Part shown: in pieces, positions 16,772 to 25,141 of the stretch
Layout: each line of letters begins with the position of its first letter
How positions within the stretch are numbered: position 1 is the stretch's first letter
From: CAYWVR01 sp964461715
GTDB lineage: Bacteria; Planctomycetota; Phycisphaerae; FEN-1346
Direction: 5' to 3'
Assembly: GCA_964461715.1 (NCBI GenBank)
Contig: CAYWVR010000010.1
Location: 40,646 to 104,645 of the forward strand
DNA length: 64,000 bases
Notes under the pieces: generated by a model
Told to the model about the DNA's origin: nothing
Seen by the model: only the letters and a program-made list of their open reading frames with translations
Database searches by the model: none
Program-made: the position numbers and the translations under genes

Positions 16772-17263
16772 TCAAGCGTTACGGTTCATCAGGACGACGG
16801 CGTGGGCGGCGACGGCTTCGCCTTCGCCGACGGGGCCGAGGCCCTCCATCGTCCGGGCCTTGAGGCCGACCCCGTGGGGCTCAAGGCCCAGGAGGCCCGC
16901 CAGGTTCGCCCGCATCTCGGCCTTGCGCTCGCCGAGCTTCGGCCGCTCGAGGATCACGTTGACGTCGGCCTGGGCGATGCGCCAACCCGTCTCGGCGGCC
17001 ATCGCGAGGCACCGGCCGAGGATTGTCGCGCCGGCCGCGCCCTTCCACGCCGGATCGGTGTCCGGGAAGTGGTCGCCGAGGTCGCCCAGGCCGGCGGCCC
17101 CGAGGACGGCGTCGGCCACGGCGTGGAGGACGACGTCGCCGTCGGAGTGGGCGAGGGCCCCCGCGTCGGCGGGCACCTCGATCCCCGCGAGCATCAGGGG
17201 CCGGCCCGCGACGAGACGGTGGACGTCGAAGCCCAGCCCGATGCGGATCGCCGGTGTGGCCAT
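16772..17263 (-). CDS. ispF: 2-C-methyl-D-erythritol 2,4-cyclodiphosphate synthase
   Basis: This 163-residue enzyme is the fifth step of the MEP isoprenoid pathway, converting CDP-ME 2-phosphate to the cyclic diphosphate. IRIGLGFDVHRL supplies the Asp and His zinc ligands, AHSDGDVVLHAVADA the third His, and DHFPDTDPAWKG and the C-terminal KARTMEGLGPVGEGEA are typical. Length is normal. It leads the operon with cysS and the ruv genes; ispF-cysS adjacency is common in several phyla because both descend from the ispDF/cysS neighbourhood. IspD is not in the window. Confidence 0.95.
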   Translation of the reverse strand: MATPAIRIGLGFDVHRLVAGRPLMLAGIEVPADAGALAHSDGDVVLHAVADAVLGAAGLGDLGDHFPDTDPAWKGAAGATILGRCLAMAAETGWRIAQADVNVILERPKLGERKAEMRANLAGLLGLEPHGVGLKARTMEGLGPVGEGEAVAAHAVVLMNRNA

Positions 17264-17301
17264 GGCCGTCCCGTTTGCCCTTGCGGCGCCCGATTCACGA
17301 A

Positions 17302-17335
17302 ACGGGCTGCGCCGGGCGCACCCGGCACAGCCCGT
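17302..17335 (-). terminator. Candidate terminator of the TPR protein gene
   Basis: ACGGGCTG at 17302-17309 and CAGCCCGT at 17328-17335 form a perfect 8-bp stem, with a second perfect 5-bp stem (CCGGG/CCCGG) nested inside. On the minus strand it falls 26 bases after the stop of the upstream gene and is followed by TTTCG only, so the T run is weak. It separates that gene from ispF. Confidence 0.45.
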
Positions 17336-17361
17336 GGCTCGTGCTGCGTGCGCGCCTCCGG

Positions 17362-18729
17362 TCACTTTCCCGTCAAGTTTCTGAGGCGGCTGGAGGCCTC
17401 CTCGTGCTGCTGCGGCACCGGCGACTGGGCGAGCACCCGGTTGTAGAGCTCGACGGCCTTGTCGCGGTTCAGCAGCTTCTCTTCGTAGATCTTGGCCGCG
17501 TTCAGCAGGGCCGGGTGCTTGGTCTTGGGGTTCCACTGGGCGGCCCGCTCGTAGGCTTGGACGGCGCGGGCCCAGTCCTCGAAGTACCATCCGCCGTAGA
17601 TCTCGCCCATGCGGAAGGCGGCATCGTCGATCTTATCGCTGGAGGGATACTTCTGGATGATCGTCTTGAACTTCTCGAACGCCAGTTTCAGGTAGGCCTT
17701 CTTGCCGGGCGGGAAGGCCGGGTAATTCTTGAAGTACACCCCTTCCTCGAAGAGCTGGTCGGCCGCCGGCACCCGCTGGATGGGCTTGAGGTTCGGCCCG
17801 GCCAGTTCCGGCACGATCAGGTACCGCGGCTTCGGGACGCCCTCGTAGGCCGAGAGCTCCGAGTCCACCCACTCGATCTTGTACGCCGTGCCGCGCGCCA
17901 CGTAGTGGTCCTTCAGGGCCTTGAGGGCCCGCTCGTAGGCCTGGCGGGTCCGGGCGACCTCCTCGACGAGGCCCAGCTCGCCCATGCCCGCGAGGTTGGG
18001 CTGCGGCTCGTGGAGGGGCGCGACTTGGGACTCGGCGGCCTCGGCCTGGACGTCCTCGGGCTCGGGCGGAGCGGCTAGGGGGGCCGGCGGCATGGTCGTC
18101 GGGGTGGTTGCGGCGGGCGGTTCGGTCGCGACGGGAACCGCCGTCACGGTCTCGACGGGGACGACGGTCATGGTCTCGGCGGGCATCTCGCTGGGCATCT
18201 CGCTGGGCATCTCGCTGGGCGTCTCGGCAGGGGCGGCGACGGGGGCGGCGGCGGGGACTTCGATGACCTCGGGCGCGGCGGTGTCGGTTGCGGAGGGGAC
18301 CTCGACGGCGGGGACGGTGGTCGGCTCCTCGGCTTCCGCGGGGGTCTCGGGCGGCGTGGGCGCCTCGACGGGCGTCTCCGAGGGGGTCGGACGCTCGGCG
18401 GCCATGGGCTCGTCGGGGACGGCGGGCTCGTCGGGTATGGCGGATTCCTTCGGGGCCTCTTCCGGCTCGGCCGGGGTTTCTTCGGGTTCGACCGTCTCGG
18501 GCTCGGGCTCGGCGGGGGGGTCCGGTTCCTCGGGCTCGGCCGGGGGCGCGGGCTGTTCCTCGGGGGGCCGCTCGTCCCCCGTCGGGGGGATGGGCGCGAC
18601 GTCGGTCGGCCGGTCCGGGGTCAGACGGACGGGGGGCAAAAGGAACTCCTCGTCGTCCCGGCCCCGGGCGGCGCCGGAAAGGCCCAAGGCCAGGGCGGCG
18701 ACGAGGACGGCGAACATGAGGTGGCGCAT
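17362..18729 (-). CDS. Secreted Pro/Glu-rich protein with C-terminal TPR domain
   Basis: A 455-residue protein. MRHLMFAVLVAALALGLSGAARG is a signal peptide. Residues 30-240 are a low-complexity linker of Pro, Glu, Thr and Val with in-frame repeats such as PSEMPSEMPSEMPAE. The C-terminal 190 residues carry TPR-like helices (KLAFEKFKTIIQKYPSSDKIDDA, ARAVQAYERAAQW, DKAVELYNRVLAQSP), resembling YbgF/BamD-type tetratricopeptide domains. The linker could span the periplasm or peptidoglycan. ATG 18729 is chosen because GGAGGA stands seven bases before it; an earlier ATG exists at 18747. No enzymatic motif is visible. A repeat-bearing hairpin follows the stop. Confidence 0.7.
   Translation of the reverse strand: MRHLMFAVLVAALALGLSGAARGRDDEEFLLPPVRLTPDRPTDVAPIPPTGDERPPEEQPAPPAEPEEPDPPAEPEPETVEPEETPAEPEEAPKESAIPDEPAVPDEPMAAERPTPSETPVEAPTPPETPAEAEEPTTVPAVEVPSATDTAAPEVIEVPAAAPVAAPAETPSEMPSEMPSEMPAETMTVVPVETVTAVPVATEPPAATTPTTMPPAPLAAPPEPEDVQAEAAESQVAPLHEPQPNLAGMGELGLVEEVARTRQAYERALKALKDHYVARGTAYKIEWVDSELSAYEGVPKPRYLIVPELAGPNLKPIQRVPAADQLFEEGVYFKNYPAFPPGKKAYLKLAFEKFKTIIQKYPSSDKIDDAAFRMGEIYGGWYFEDWARAVQAYERAAQWNPKTKHPALLNAAKIYEEKLLNRDKAVELYNRVLAQSPVPQQHEEASSRLRNLTGK
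18181..18228 (-). repeat. 12-bp tandem repeat in the linker coding region
   Basis: GGGCATCTCGCT is repeated three times in a row from 18181, followed by one diverged unit (GGGCGTCTCGGC). It encodes the PSEM repeat; length change here would keep frame. Confidence 0.8.
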
Positions 18730-18900
18730 CGACGTTTCCTCCGTCATGTCTGCGGGTCGCTCAAGGGCCTGCACACGCGCACAGCCCGCTCGCTCACGTT
18801 TTCATTAGATTCACGCCCCGCGATACCGTCAAGGAAAAAGCGATATCAGGCCCCCGGCGGGATCGGAGGGCGCAGCCGCAAGCGGCGTAAGACAAGCGGC

Positions 18901-20379
18901 TCAGGGCGTGCGCTTGCGGAACCGTTTGCCGAGCCGTTTCAGGGCCCGGCGGCGGAAGTTCGGGTCGGCGACGTGGGTCCAGAGGCTTCGGAGCATGGCC
19001 CGGCGGAAGCGCTCGCGCCCCAGTTTCTCGACCATCGGATGGGCCAGGGCCTTCCGGTACGGGACCCACGGGGGGTGCTTGCGGAGGAACCGAAGCATGA
19101 TGCGGGCCTGGATCCGCCGCAGGTCCTCGACGCCGTAATCGTCGCTCACCACGTACCGCCGCCGCCCCTCGACCCGCATGCCGGGCTGGGCGAGGACCCA
19201 TTGCTCGAAGTCCGAGTTCGCGTAGGCGTAAATCTTGTTCGGGCTGATGAAATCGAGGCCGAGGTCGGCGGCGTAGTCGGCGACGGCGAGCATCTCGGCC
19301 TCCGTCTCGCCGGGGTTGCCGATGAGGAAGTTGCCGAGGGTCAGGATATTCGTCTCCGCAAGGTGCCGGAACGCCCGGCGGGCCATCTCGACGGTGTAGC
19401 CCTTGCGCATGGCCTTCAACAGGTCCGGCTGATAGGTCTCCATGCCGACCATGAACATGAAGAACCCGGCCCGCTCCATCTTCTTCACCAGTTCGGCGCT
19501 GGAGGCCAGGGGATTGACGCGAATCTCACACGCGTACAGGTGCCGCACGTCGCGCTCGATGAGGAGGTCGCAGATTCGCTCGACGCGTTTCGGGTCGGCG
19601 GCAAAGTTGGCGTCGACGAGGTGGACGATGTCGGCGTCGGTCTCGGCGAGCTCGGCGACGACGTCCTCGGGGTCGCGGCCGATCCAGGGCTGGACTTCGC
19701 CGAAGATGTTCTCGCGCCACTTGCAGAACGCGCAGACCATCGGGCACCCGACGCTCGTGATGATGTTGTCGCCCTTGAGGCTGAGCCACGGGTAGGCGTA
19801 GCGTCGGACGGAGCGGTCGATGTGGTAGTGGTCGACGGCGACGCCGCTGCGGCGGGGGTTCTTGACGAGCTCGGCCTCGGGGGGCTTCCGTGCCGGGTGG
19901 CCGTCGCGGGCCGCGCGGGGCAGGGCCGTGGGCCGGCGGCGATACCAGAGCCCCGCCACGTCTTCCGGCCGCCCGCGTTCGACCAGCTCCCGCAGTGTGT
20001 CCTCCCCGTACCCGCGCACCAGGATGTCGACGCCGGGGAGCGCGGCGAGGACCTCCTCGGCATTTCGCGTGGCGTAGAGGCCGCCGAGGACGACGGTGAC
20101 GTCGTCGGGGAGGGAGCGGATCAGGCCGTCGGTCTCCTCGTCCCGCCCCCACATCAGCGACACGGCCACCAGATCCGGCCGGAAGGACCGCACGAGGTCC
20201 GCGAGTGGCCGCGTCTCCATCCGCATGTCGACGAGCATCAGGTCCCGCACGACCGGCCGCAGGGCCGTTGCCACCACCTCCAGCCCGATCGGATTGATGA
20301 CGGCCAATCCCCCGTAGAGCTTCTCGCTCTTCTTCTCGGGACCGTAGGGATAGACGAGGAGGGGCCGTGACCAGCTCAT
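18901..20379 (-). CDS. B12-binding domain radical SAM protein
   Basis: A 492-residue protein. Residues 1-150 form a Rossmann-like B12-binding domain (VVATALRPVVRDLMLVDMRME, VVLGGLYATRNAEEVLAALP, VRGYGEDT). The radical SAM cluster is CPMVCAFCKW near residue 220, a CxxxCxxC binding a [4Fe-4S]. The GNFLIGNPGETEAEM block is typical of SAM contact regions, and the last 80 residues are basic. Such proteins do methylations and rearrangements on lipids, natural products or cofactors; the substrate cannot be told. ATG 20379 is chosen because the -10 box ends at 20387, which puts the predicted transcription start about at the ATG. The alternative ATG 20388 lies inside the -10. Confidence 0.8.
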   Translation of the reverse strand: MSWSRPLLVYPYGPEKKSEKLYGGLAVINPIGLEVVATALRPVVRDLMLVDMRMETRPLADLVRSFRPDLVAVSLMWGRDEETDGLIRSLPDDVTVVLGGLYATRNAEEVLAALPGVDILVRGYGEDTLRELVERGRPEDVAGLWYRRRPTALPRAARDGHPARKPPEAELVKNPRRSGVAVDHYHIDRSVRRYAYPWLSLKGDNIITSVGCPMVCAFCKWRENIFGEVQPWIGRDPEDVVAELAETDADIVHLVDANFAADPKRVERICDLLIERDVRHLYACEIRVNPLASSAELVKKMERAGFFMFMVGMETYQPDLLKAMRKGYTVEMARRAFRHLAETNILTLGNFLIGNPGETEAEMLAVADYAADLGLDFISPNKIYAYANSDFEQWVLAQPGMRVEGRRRYVVSDDYGVEDLRRIQARIMLRFLRKHPPWVPYRKALAHPMVEKLGRERFRRAMLRSLWTHVADPNFRRRALKRLGKRFRKRTP

Positions 20380-20386
20380 GGGCGGC

Positions 20387-20415
20387 ATTATAGGGCAGCG
20401 CGGCAGCGCGGGCAA
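20387..20415 (-). promoter_or_regulatory. Near-consensus promoter of the radical SAM gene
   Basis: On the minus strand TTGCCC (20415-20410), a 17-base spacer and TATAAT (20392-20387). Transcription would begin at about 20380, which is the ATG of the gene or one base from it, so the mRNA may be leaderless. The glycosyltransferase gene near 29.9 kb has the same TATAATGCC word. Confidence 0.6.
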
Positions 20416-20455
20416 CAGCGCGACTCGCGGGAGGCGGGCGCCGGGAGAAGGCCGG

Positions 20456-21076
20456 TCAGTCGTCGCCGAAGAACGCTTCGTCCTCGGCGTGGGCGGTGGC
20501 GCGGTCGAGGTCGTCGTGCGTGCCGAAGCGGCCGTCGGGGCCGGCGCTGGTGAGGCGATACGAGGCCGGGCCCGTCCGTTCGTAACGGATCGGCCGGCCC
20601 CACCCGTCGTAGACGAGGTCGACGTGGGCCTGGCCGTCGTCGTCGCCGGGCACGGCGCCGTCCGCCTGAAGGTTCATCTCGATAATGACGCGGGCCTCCT
20701 CGAAGGCCCCCTCGGTGTCGACCCGGGCGGCGGGGCTCGGTGATCCGGTCCCGAAGTGCGCGAGCAGCGGCGCGCCGCCCCCGATGACCCCGAACAGGAC
20801 GACCATGAGCACCCAGACGAGCACGACCACCGACCCCAGCGCCCCGAGCACGATCCCCGCGATGGCGAAGCCGCGCGGCTCGCGGCGCAGGCCGTAGATG
20901 CCCAGGACCAGCCCCACGGGGCACGCCAACTGGCACGCCACGAATCCCGCCAGCGATACGATGAACGCCGCCAGGCCCATGTTGTTCGACGGGCCCCGGA
21001 CGTAGACGACCTGCGGGCGGTCGGGCGGCGTGTATCCGCCGGGCGGTCCCGGCGGTGGCGGGGTGCTCCGGGTCAT
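20456..21076 (-). CDS. DUF4190-type membrane protein with pseudopilin-like C-terminal tail
   Basis: This 206-residue protein opens with a Pro/Gly-rich N-terminus. Two hydrophobic helices at about 40-95 (IVSLAGFVACQLACPVGLVLGIYGL and IAGIVLGALGSVVVLVWVLMVVLFG) match the DUF4190 pattern. The last 60 residues read YDGWGRPIRYERTGPASYRL, then SAGPDGRFGTHDDL. That closely resembles the C-terminus of GspG major pseudopilins (DPWGxPYxY, xSxGxDGxxGTxDDI), which binds calcium. The combination of a two-TM anchor with a GspG-type end is odd. It may tether or sense a secretion filament; that is inference. AAGGGGG precedes the ATG. Confidence 0.65.
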   Translation of the reverse strand: MTRSTPPPPGPPGGYTPPDRPQVVYVRGPSNNMGLAAFIVSLAGFVACQLACPVGLVLGIYGLRREPRGFAIAGIVLGALGSVVVLVWVLMVVLFGVIGGGAPLLAHFGTGSPSPAARVDTEGAFEEARVIIEMNLQADGAVPGDDDGQAHVDLVYDGWGRPIRYERTGPASYRLTSAGPDGRFGTHDDLDRATAHAEDEAFFGDD

Positions 21077-21111
21077 GGTCGGTCCCCCTTTTTTCGTCGA
21101 TCCGTCCTTTT

Positions 21112-21218
21112 CCCCCTCAGCCCTCGTGGGAAGGGGGAGGGCGAGGGGGGCGAACGGGAACCCGGGTCCGGCGTCCCCCTCACCCCCGGCCCCTCTCTCA
21201 TCGAGGGAGAAGGGGGAA
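21112..21218. repeat. Dispersed G/C-run palindromic intergenic repeat
   Basis: A stretch made of inverted runs: CCCCCTCAGCCCTC against GAGGGCGAGGGGG, and CCCCTCACCCCCGG against GAGGGAGAAGGGGGA. It lies between the ceramidase-like gene and the DUF4190 gene. Similar LTPGPSP/GEGE-coding repeats are scattered in many environmental bacterial genomes. Confidence 0.5.
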
Positions 21219-21234
21219 GACCCCATCGCCTCCT

Positions 21235-22446
21235 CTAGTCCACCTCCGCAGCCACCGAAGCCGCCGCCTCGATGAGCCGCTCGCCGTCGCCGGGCTCGAG
21301 GCCCTTGCGGCGGGCGATGTCGATCTCGTACCCGCCCTCGGCGAATGCCTCCTTCGTGGGCCAGTACCCGATCCATCCCTGGCTCACCGTGGCCAGCAGG
21401 AGCGGTCCGCCCACCTTCTGCCGCAGCTCCAGGGCCAGCGCGCTGAAGAGCTCGACGGGCACGGTCACCACGCGGCACGGGCCGACCCGCCAGGCCGAGA
21501 GGTCCAGCTCGTGGCCCGCGATCTCGACGGTCCGCGAGGCGCAGGCGAGCGACGGCCTCTCGCGGGCTCCCCGTGTCCCGTGGGCCAGGAGGGCGACGAA
21601 GCTGGCGGCGGCATCCGCGACGGGATGCAGGTACTCGGTCCGCTCCTGGGTGGCGATCCAGGGATGGACGTCGCCGGAGGCCCCCGCCAGGAAGATGGCC
21701 CGCGACTCCGGCACGCGCCGCTCGAGCGCCGAGCACGCCAGCCCCGGCCAGTCCGCGCTCACGCACCGGCTCACCGGCCCGAGCACGACGCCGTGAGCCC
21801 CCAGGCCCCAGAGGAGGTATTGCCTGGGCCCGTCCACCTCGCGAAGCGCCAGGAGCGTGCACGTCGGGTCGATCATGGGCGGCGGGTCGAGGTCGAATTG
21901 CTCGTGCGGACTCCAGCAGTGGGCGAGGCCGTCGGGCGCGGGGACGCGGCGGGTGTAGCCGAGGCCGAGGGCGGCTTCCCGGACGCTCGCCGTCACGGGA
22001 TAGAGCCGAAAAGCCGCCCGGGCCGCGGCGTCGCGGACCTTCTCGGGAAGGGCCCGGAGGTAGCGGCGGGCGGGGGAGTCGGCGTCGGAGGGCGGATCGG
22101 GCGCGGCCTTCGTGCCCGTCTCGTAGCCGATGTCGAAGTCCTCGAGCGCGGGGCCGGAGTGCGTGTGCGTGCACGAGACGATGACCCGGTCCGGCGAGGT
22201 CTCGATCTGGTCGGCGACGAGGCGGCGGAGCTTCCTCATCGTCCCGGTTGGAAGGACGCAAAGGTCGAGGCTCACCAGCGCCGCCGGCCCGTCGCCGCCG
22301 CCGTCGAGCACCAGGGCCCGCACGAGGAGCGGATCATGGACGCCGTCGTTGCCCGGCGGCAGGGACTCCTGGCGGAACGCGTAGCCGAAGAGGCTGACGT
22401 CGGGCCCGGGGGTGATGTCGAGCCTCGCAAACCCCGCTTTCAGCAT
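21235..22446 (-). CDS. Neutral/alkaline non-lysosomal ceramidase family protein
   Basis: A 403-residue protein with the fold-start typical of the family (KAGFARLDITPGPDVSLFGYA). The SCTHTHSGPAL zinc-binding segment near residue 95 and a second LGAHGVVLGP stretch with a His support the same family; bacterial ceramidases hydrolyse the amide of ceramide. Planctomycete genomes carry many shorter members without the C-terminal immunoglobulin-like domain, as here; their substrates are unknown. No signal peptide is visible, so a cytosolic role or non-classical export is possible. It follows the two palindromic repeat copies at 22459-22624. Confidence 0.7.
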   Translation of the reverse strand: MLKAGFARLDITPGPDVSLFGYAFRQESLPPGNDGVHDPLLVRALVLDGGGDGPAALVSLDLCVLPTGTMRKLRRLVADQIETSPDRVIVSCTHTHSGPALEDFDIGYETGTKAAPDPPSDADSPARRYLRALPEKVRDAAARAAFRLYPVTASVREAALGLGYTRRVPAPDGLAHCWSPHEQFDLDPPPMIDPTCTLLALREVDGPRQYLLWGLGAHGVVLGPVSRCVSADWPGLACSALERRVPESRAIFLAGASGDVHPWIATQERTEYLHPVADAAASFVALLAHGTRGARERPSLACASRTVEIAGHELDLSAWRVGPCRVVTVPVELFSALALELRQKVGGPLLLATVSQGWIGYWPTKEAFAEGGYEIDIARRKGLEPGDGERLIEAAASVAAEVD

Positions 22447-22458
22447 TGGGTCGCTCCT

Positions 22459-22516
22459 GTGGAGAAAACCGCTCCGGGAGCCGTTTTCGCTAAAATGCGA
22501 TTAGTTTTTGCGTCAT
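22459..22516 (-). repeat. Palindromic interspersed repeat, copy A
   Basis: A 58-base element: a hairpin centred at 22475 with right arm GGAGCCGTTTTCGCT, followed by AAAATGCGATTAGTTTTTGCGTCAT read on the plus strand. The left arm has two mismatches. Copy B follows 108 bases later with the same 58-base architecture. Both lie in the 196 bases between hisI and the ceramidase-like gene. Confidence 0.75.
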
Positions 22517-22566
22517 CCGCGCGGTCCTACCCGTGATTGTGCGCTCTAAGAGCCGATTCAGGTCCG

Positions 22567-22624
22567 GTGGAAAAAATGGCTCCGGGAGCCGTTTTTGCTG
22601 AAATGCTGTTAGGTTTTGCGTCAT
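22567..22624 (-). repeat. Palindromic interspersed repeat, copy B
   Basis: A 58-base element matching copy A at most positions: GTGGAAAAAATGGCTCC, then GGAGCCGTTTTTGCTGAAA, then GTTAGGTTTTGCGTCAT at the end. It ends 18 bases from the hisI stop. Differences in the arms partly compensate each other, which suggests that the hairpin, and not only the sequence, is kept. Confidence 0.75.
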
Positions 22625-22642
22625 GTCGGCTCCGGGGCGCGG

Positions 22643-23035
22643 CTAGGTGGCCTTGCCGTACTTCTCGGCCGGGTCGAAGATTTTCTCGCCTTCCTCGCGC
22701 CACGCCCCGTCGCGCCAGACCCACGAGAAGCAGCTCCGGTAGCCGGTGTGGCAGGCGGCGTCGCCGAGCTGGTCGACTTTCACCAGGAGCACGTCCTTGT
22801 CGCAGTCGGTCCGCAGCTCCTTCAGTTTCTGGACGTTCCCGCTCTGCTCGCCCTTATGCCAGAGCTTCGCGCGGGAGCGCGACCAGTAGTGCACCTCGCC
22901 CGTCTCGACGGTCTTCGAGAGCGACGCGGCGTTCATGAAGGCCACCATCAGGACCTCGCCGGTGGCGGCGTCCTGGGTGACCGCGGGGATCAGGCCGTCC
23001 GGCCCGAACTTCAGGACCTCCATCCATTCCGGCAT
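22643..23035 (-). CDS. hisI: Phosphoribosyl-AMP cyclohydrolase
   Basis: This 130-residue enzyme opens the adenine ring of phosphoribosyl-AMP, the third step of histidine synthesis. VHYWSRSRAKLWHKGEQSGN and the metal-ligand DCDKDVLL are diagnostic, as is the late ACHTGYRSCF with its Cys and His zinc ligands. It is the stand-alone form, without a HisE domain. Other his genes are not in the window. It is 21 bases downstream of recG on the same strand. Confidence 0.95.
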   Translation of the reverse strand: MPEWMEVLKFGPDGLIPAVTQDAATGEVLMVAFMNAASLSKTVETGEVHYWSRSRAKLWHKGEQSGNVQKLKELRTDCDKDVLLVKVDQLGDAACHTGYRSCFSWVWRDGAWREEGEKIFDPAEKYGKAT

Positions 23036-23056
23036 CGTGATTTCTTCCTTCCTTGC

Positions 23057-25141
23057 TCAGCCGACCTCAATGAGCTTCATCGTGTCGCGGAACCGTTTTG
23101 CGAGCGCTCGTCGCACCCCGATCGACGCCGGCTGCGAGAGGTCCGGGTCGCGCTCGATCCACGCGAACGCCTCCTGCCGCGCCAGGCGCAGCAAGTCGTA
23201 GTCCTCGATCACATTCCCGAGCCTCAGGTCCGGCATCCCGTGCTGTCGGGTGCCGAAGAACTCGCCCGGCCCGCGGAGCCGCAGGTCCTCCTCGGCGATG
23301 CGAAAGCCGTCGGTCGTCTCGACCATGACTTCGAGGCGCCGCTTCGCCTCCGCCGTCTCCGGCTCGCCCAGCAGCAGACCGTAGCTCCGGGCCGCCCCGC
23401 GCCCCACCCGCCCGCGAAGCTGGTGGAGCTGCGCGAGGCCGAACCGCTCGGCGTGCTCGACCATCATAACGGTTGCGTTCGGCACGTCCACCCCCACCTC
23501 GATGACGATGGTCGAGACGAGGACGTCGGTCTTGCCGCGCCGGAAACGGTCCATCGCCGCGTCCTTCTCCGCGGGTTTCATCCGCCCGTGCAGCAGGCCC
23601 ACCTCGAATTCGGGAAAGACGTCGGCGGCGAGCCGCGCGGCCTCTTCGGTGGCGGCCCCGAGGTCGCTCTTCTCGCTCTCCTCCACGAGGGGATAGACGA
23701 CGAAGGCCTGGCGGCCGTTGCGCAGCTCGCGGCGGACGAACTCGTAAGCCTTCGCCCGGCTGCGGGGCCGGACCCAGCGGGTGTCGATGGGGGTGCGGCC
23801 CGGGGGCATCTCGTCGATGGTCGAGATGTCGAGGTCGCCGAAGACCGTCAGGGCGAGTGTCCGCGGGATGGGCGTCGCGGTCATGACGAGGTAATGCGGC
23901 CGGAGCTCCGTGCCCGCCTCGGTCGGGTGCCACTTGGCCTCGGCCCGCTGGAGGACGCCGAACTTGTGCTGCTCGTCGACGACCACGAGGCCCAGCCGGT
24001 GGAACGCGACGTCCTGCTGGATGAGGGCGTGGGTGCCGATGACGATGTCCGCCTCGCCGCGCCGAATCCGCCGCAGGACCTTCCGCCGCGGGGCCGCCGC
24101 CATCCCGCCCACCAGCAGAGCCCAGCGGACGCGGCTGCCCACGAGATACTTCTCGACGTTGCGGTAGTGCTGGGCGGCGAGGACCTCCGTGGGGGCCATG
24201 ATCGCCGCCTGGTGTCCCGTGGCCACGGTCGCCAGGGCCGCGTACAGGGCGACGGCCGTCTTGCCGCATCCCACGTCGCCCTGGAGGAGGCGGGTCATGG
24301 GCCGGTCGCGGGCCAGGTCGGCACGGATCTCGCGGATGGCCCGGTCCTGGGCCCCGGTGAACGTGAAGGGGAAGCGGGCCCGGATGCGGGCGTCGAGGGT
24401 CTCGTCGACGGCGACGGGCGGGGCGTCGTGGGAGCGCTTGGCGCTTCGGCGGCGAAGGGCGACGGCCAGCTCCATGAGGAAGAACTCGCCGAAGATGAGC
24501 CGCCGGCGGCCCTCGCGGACCTCGCGCATGGACGTCGGGCGATGGACCTGCCACAGGGCCGTCGCGAGGTCCACCAGCTCCAGCCGGGCCCGCATCGGCT
24601 CGGGCAGCGTCTCCTTCGCCAGGGGCAGGCCGACGCGGAGAGCCTCGTCGGTGAGCCGCTCGAGCGAGGCCTGCTGGAGTCCCTCCGTGGTGGGATACTC
24701 GACGAGGATACGGTCGCCGGCCTCGGCCGGGCCGCCCTCGCCGACCCGCTCGAACTTCGGGTGCTGCATCTGGACCCGGCCGCGATATGTGCCGACGCGC
24801 CCGTAGAAGAGGTACTCGGCCCCCTCCTCGAGGGCGCGGCCGAGGTAGCGGGCGTGGAACCAGACGATCGTCATCTTGCCGCTCGCGTCGCGGACGAGGG
24901 CTTCGAGCCGATCGCCGGCCCGGGGCCCGTGGCTCCGCTTCTCGATGACGCGGGCGCAGAGGGTCTGCTCCGTGCCGGGCTCGACATCGACGATGGGCAC
25001 CACGTCGCCGCGGTCGACGTACTTGCGGGGGAAGAACTGGAGGGCGTCGCCGACCGTGCGGATGCCGAGCTTCTCCAGGAACCGCGCGCGCTTCGGGCCC
25101 ACGCCCTTGAGGTACTGAACGCTGTCGCTGAGCTTGGCCAT
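23057..25141 (-). CDS. recG: ATP-dependent DNA helicase RecG
   Basis: A 694-residue superfamily 2 helicase that reverses stalled replication forks. The N-terminal wedge (LKGVGPKRARFLEKLGI and the OB-fold up to about residue 150) is followed by motor domain 1 with Walker A LLQGDVGCGKTAVALYA and the DEQHKFGV box. Motif III reads MTATPIPRTLALTVFGDL and motor domain 2 contains LLHGRMKPAEKDAAM and QLRGRVGRGAARSY. The C-terminal helical hairpin is RLGNVIEDYDLL to the end. Length and order are normal. ATG 25141 follows AAGGAG by four bases. Confidence 0.97.
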   Translation of the reverse strand: MAKLSDSVQYLKGVGPKRARFLEKLGIRTVGDALQFFPRKYVDRGDVVPIVDVEPGTEQTLCARVIEKRSHGPRAGDRLEALVRDASGKMTIVWFHARYLGRALEEGAEYLFYGRVGTYRGRVQMQHPKFERVGEGGPAEAGDRILVEYPTTEGLQQASLERLTDEALRVGLPLAKETLPEPMRARLELVDLATALWQVHRPTSMREVREGRRRLIFGEFFLMELAVALRRRSAKRSHDAPPVAVDETLDARIRARFPFTFTGAQDRAIREIRADLARDRPMTRLLQGDVGCGKTAVALYAALATVATGHQAAIMAPTEVLAAQHYRNVEKYLVGSRVRWALLVGGMAAAPRRKVLRRIRRGEADIVIGTHALIQQDVAFHRLGLVVVDEQHKFGVLQRAEAKWHPTEAGTELRPHYLVMTATPIPRTLALTVFGDLDISTIDEMPPGRTPIDTRWVRPRSRAKAYEFVRRELRNGRQAFVVYPLVEESEKSDLGAATEEAARLAADVFPEFEVGLLHGRMKPAEKDAAMDRFRRGKTDVLVSTIVIEVGVDVPNATVMMVEHAERFGLAQLHQLRGRVGRGAARSYGLLLGEPETAEAKRRLEVMVETTDGFRIAEEDLRLRGPGEFFGTRQHGMPDLRLGNVIEDYDLLRLARQEAFAWIERDPDLSQPASIGVRRALAKRFRDTMKLIEVG

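Noticed and set aside
18181..18228. A CRISPR-like array
   Set aside because: Units are only 12 bases without spacers and sit inside a coding region; it is a coding tandem repeat.
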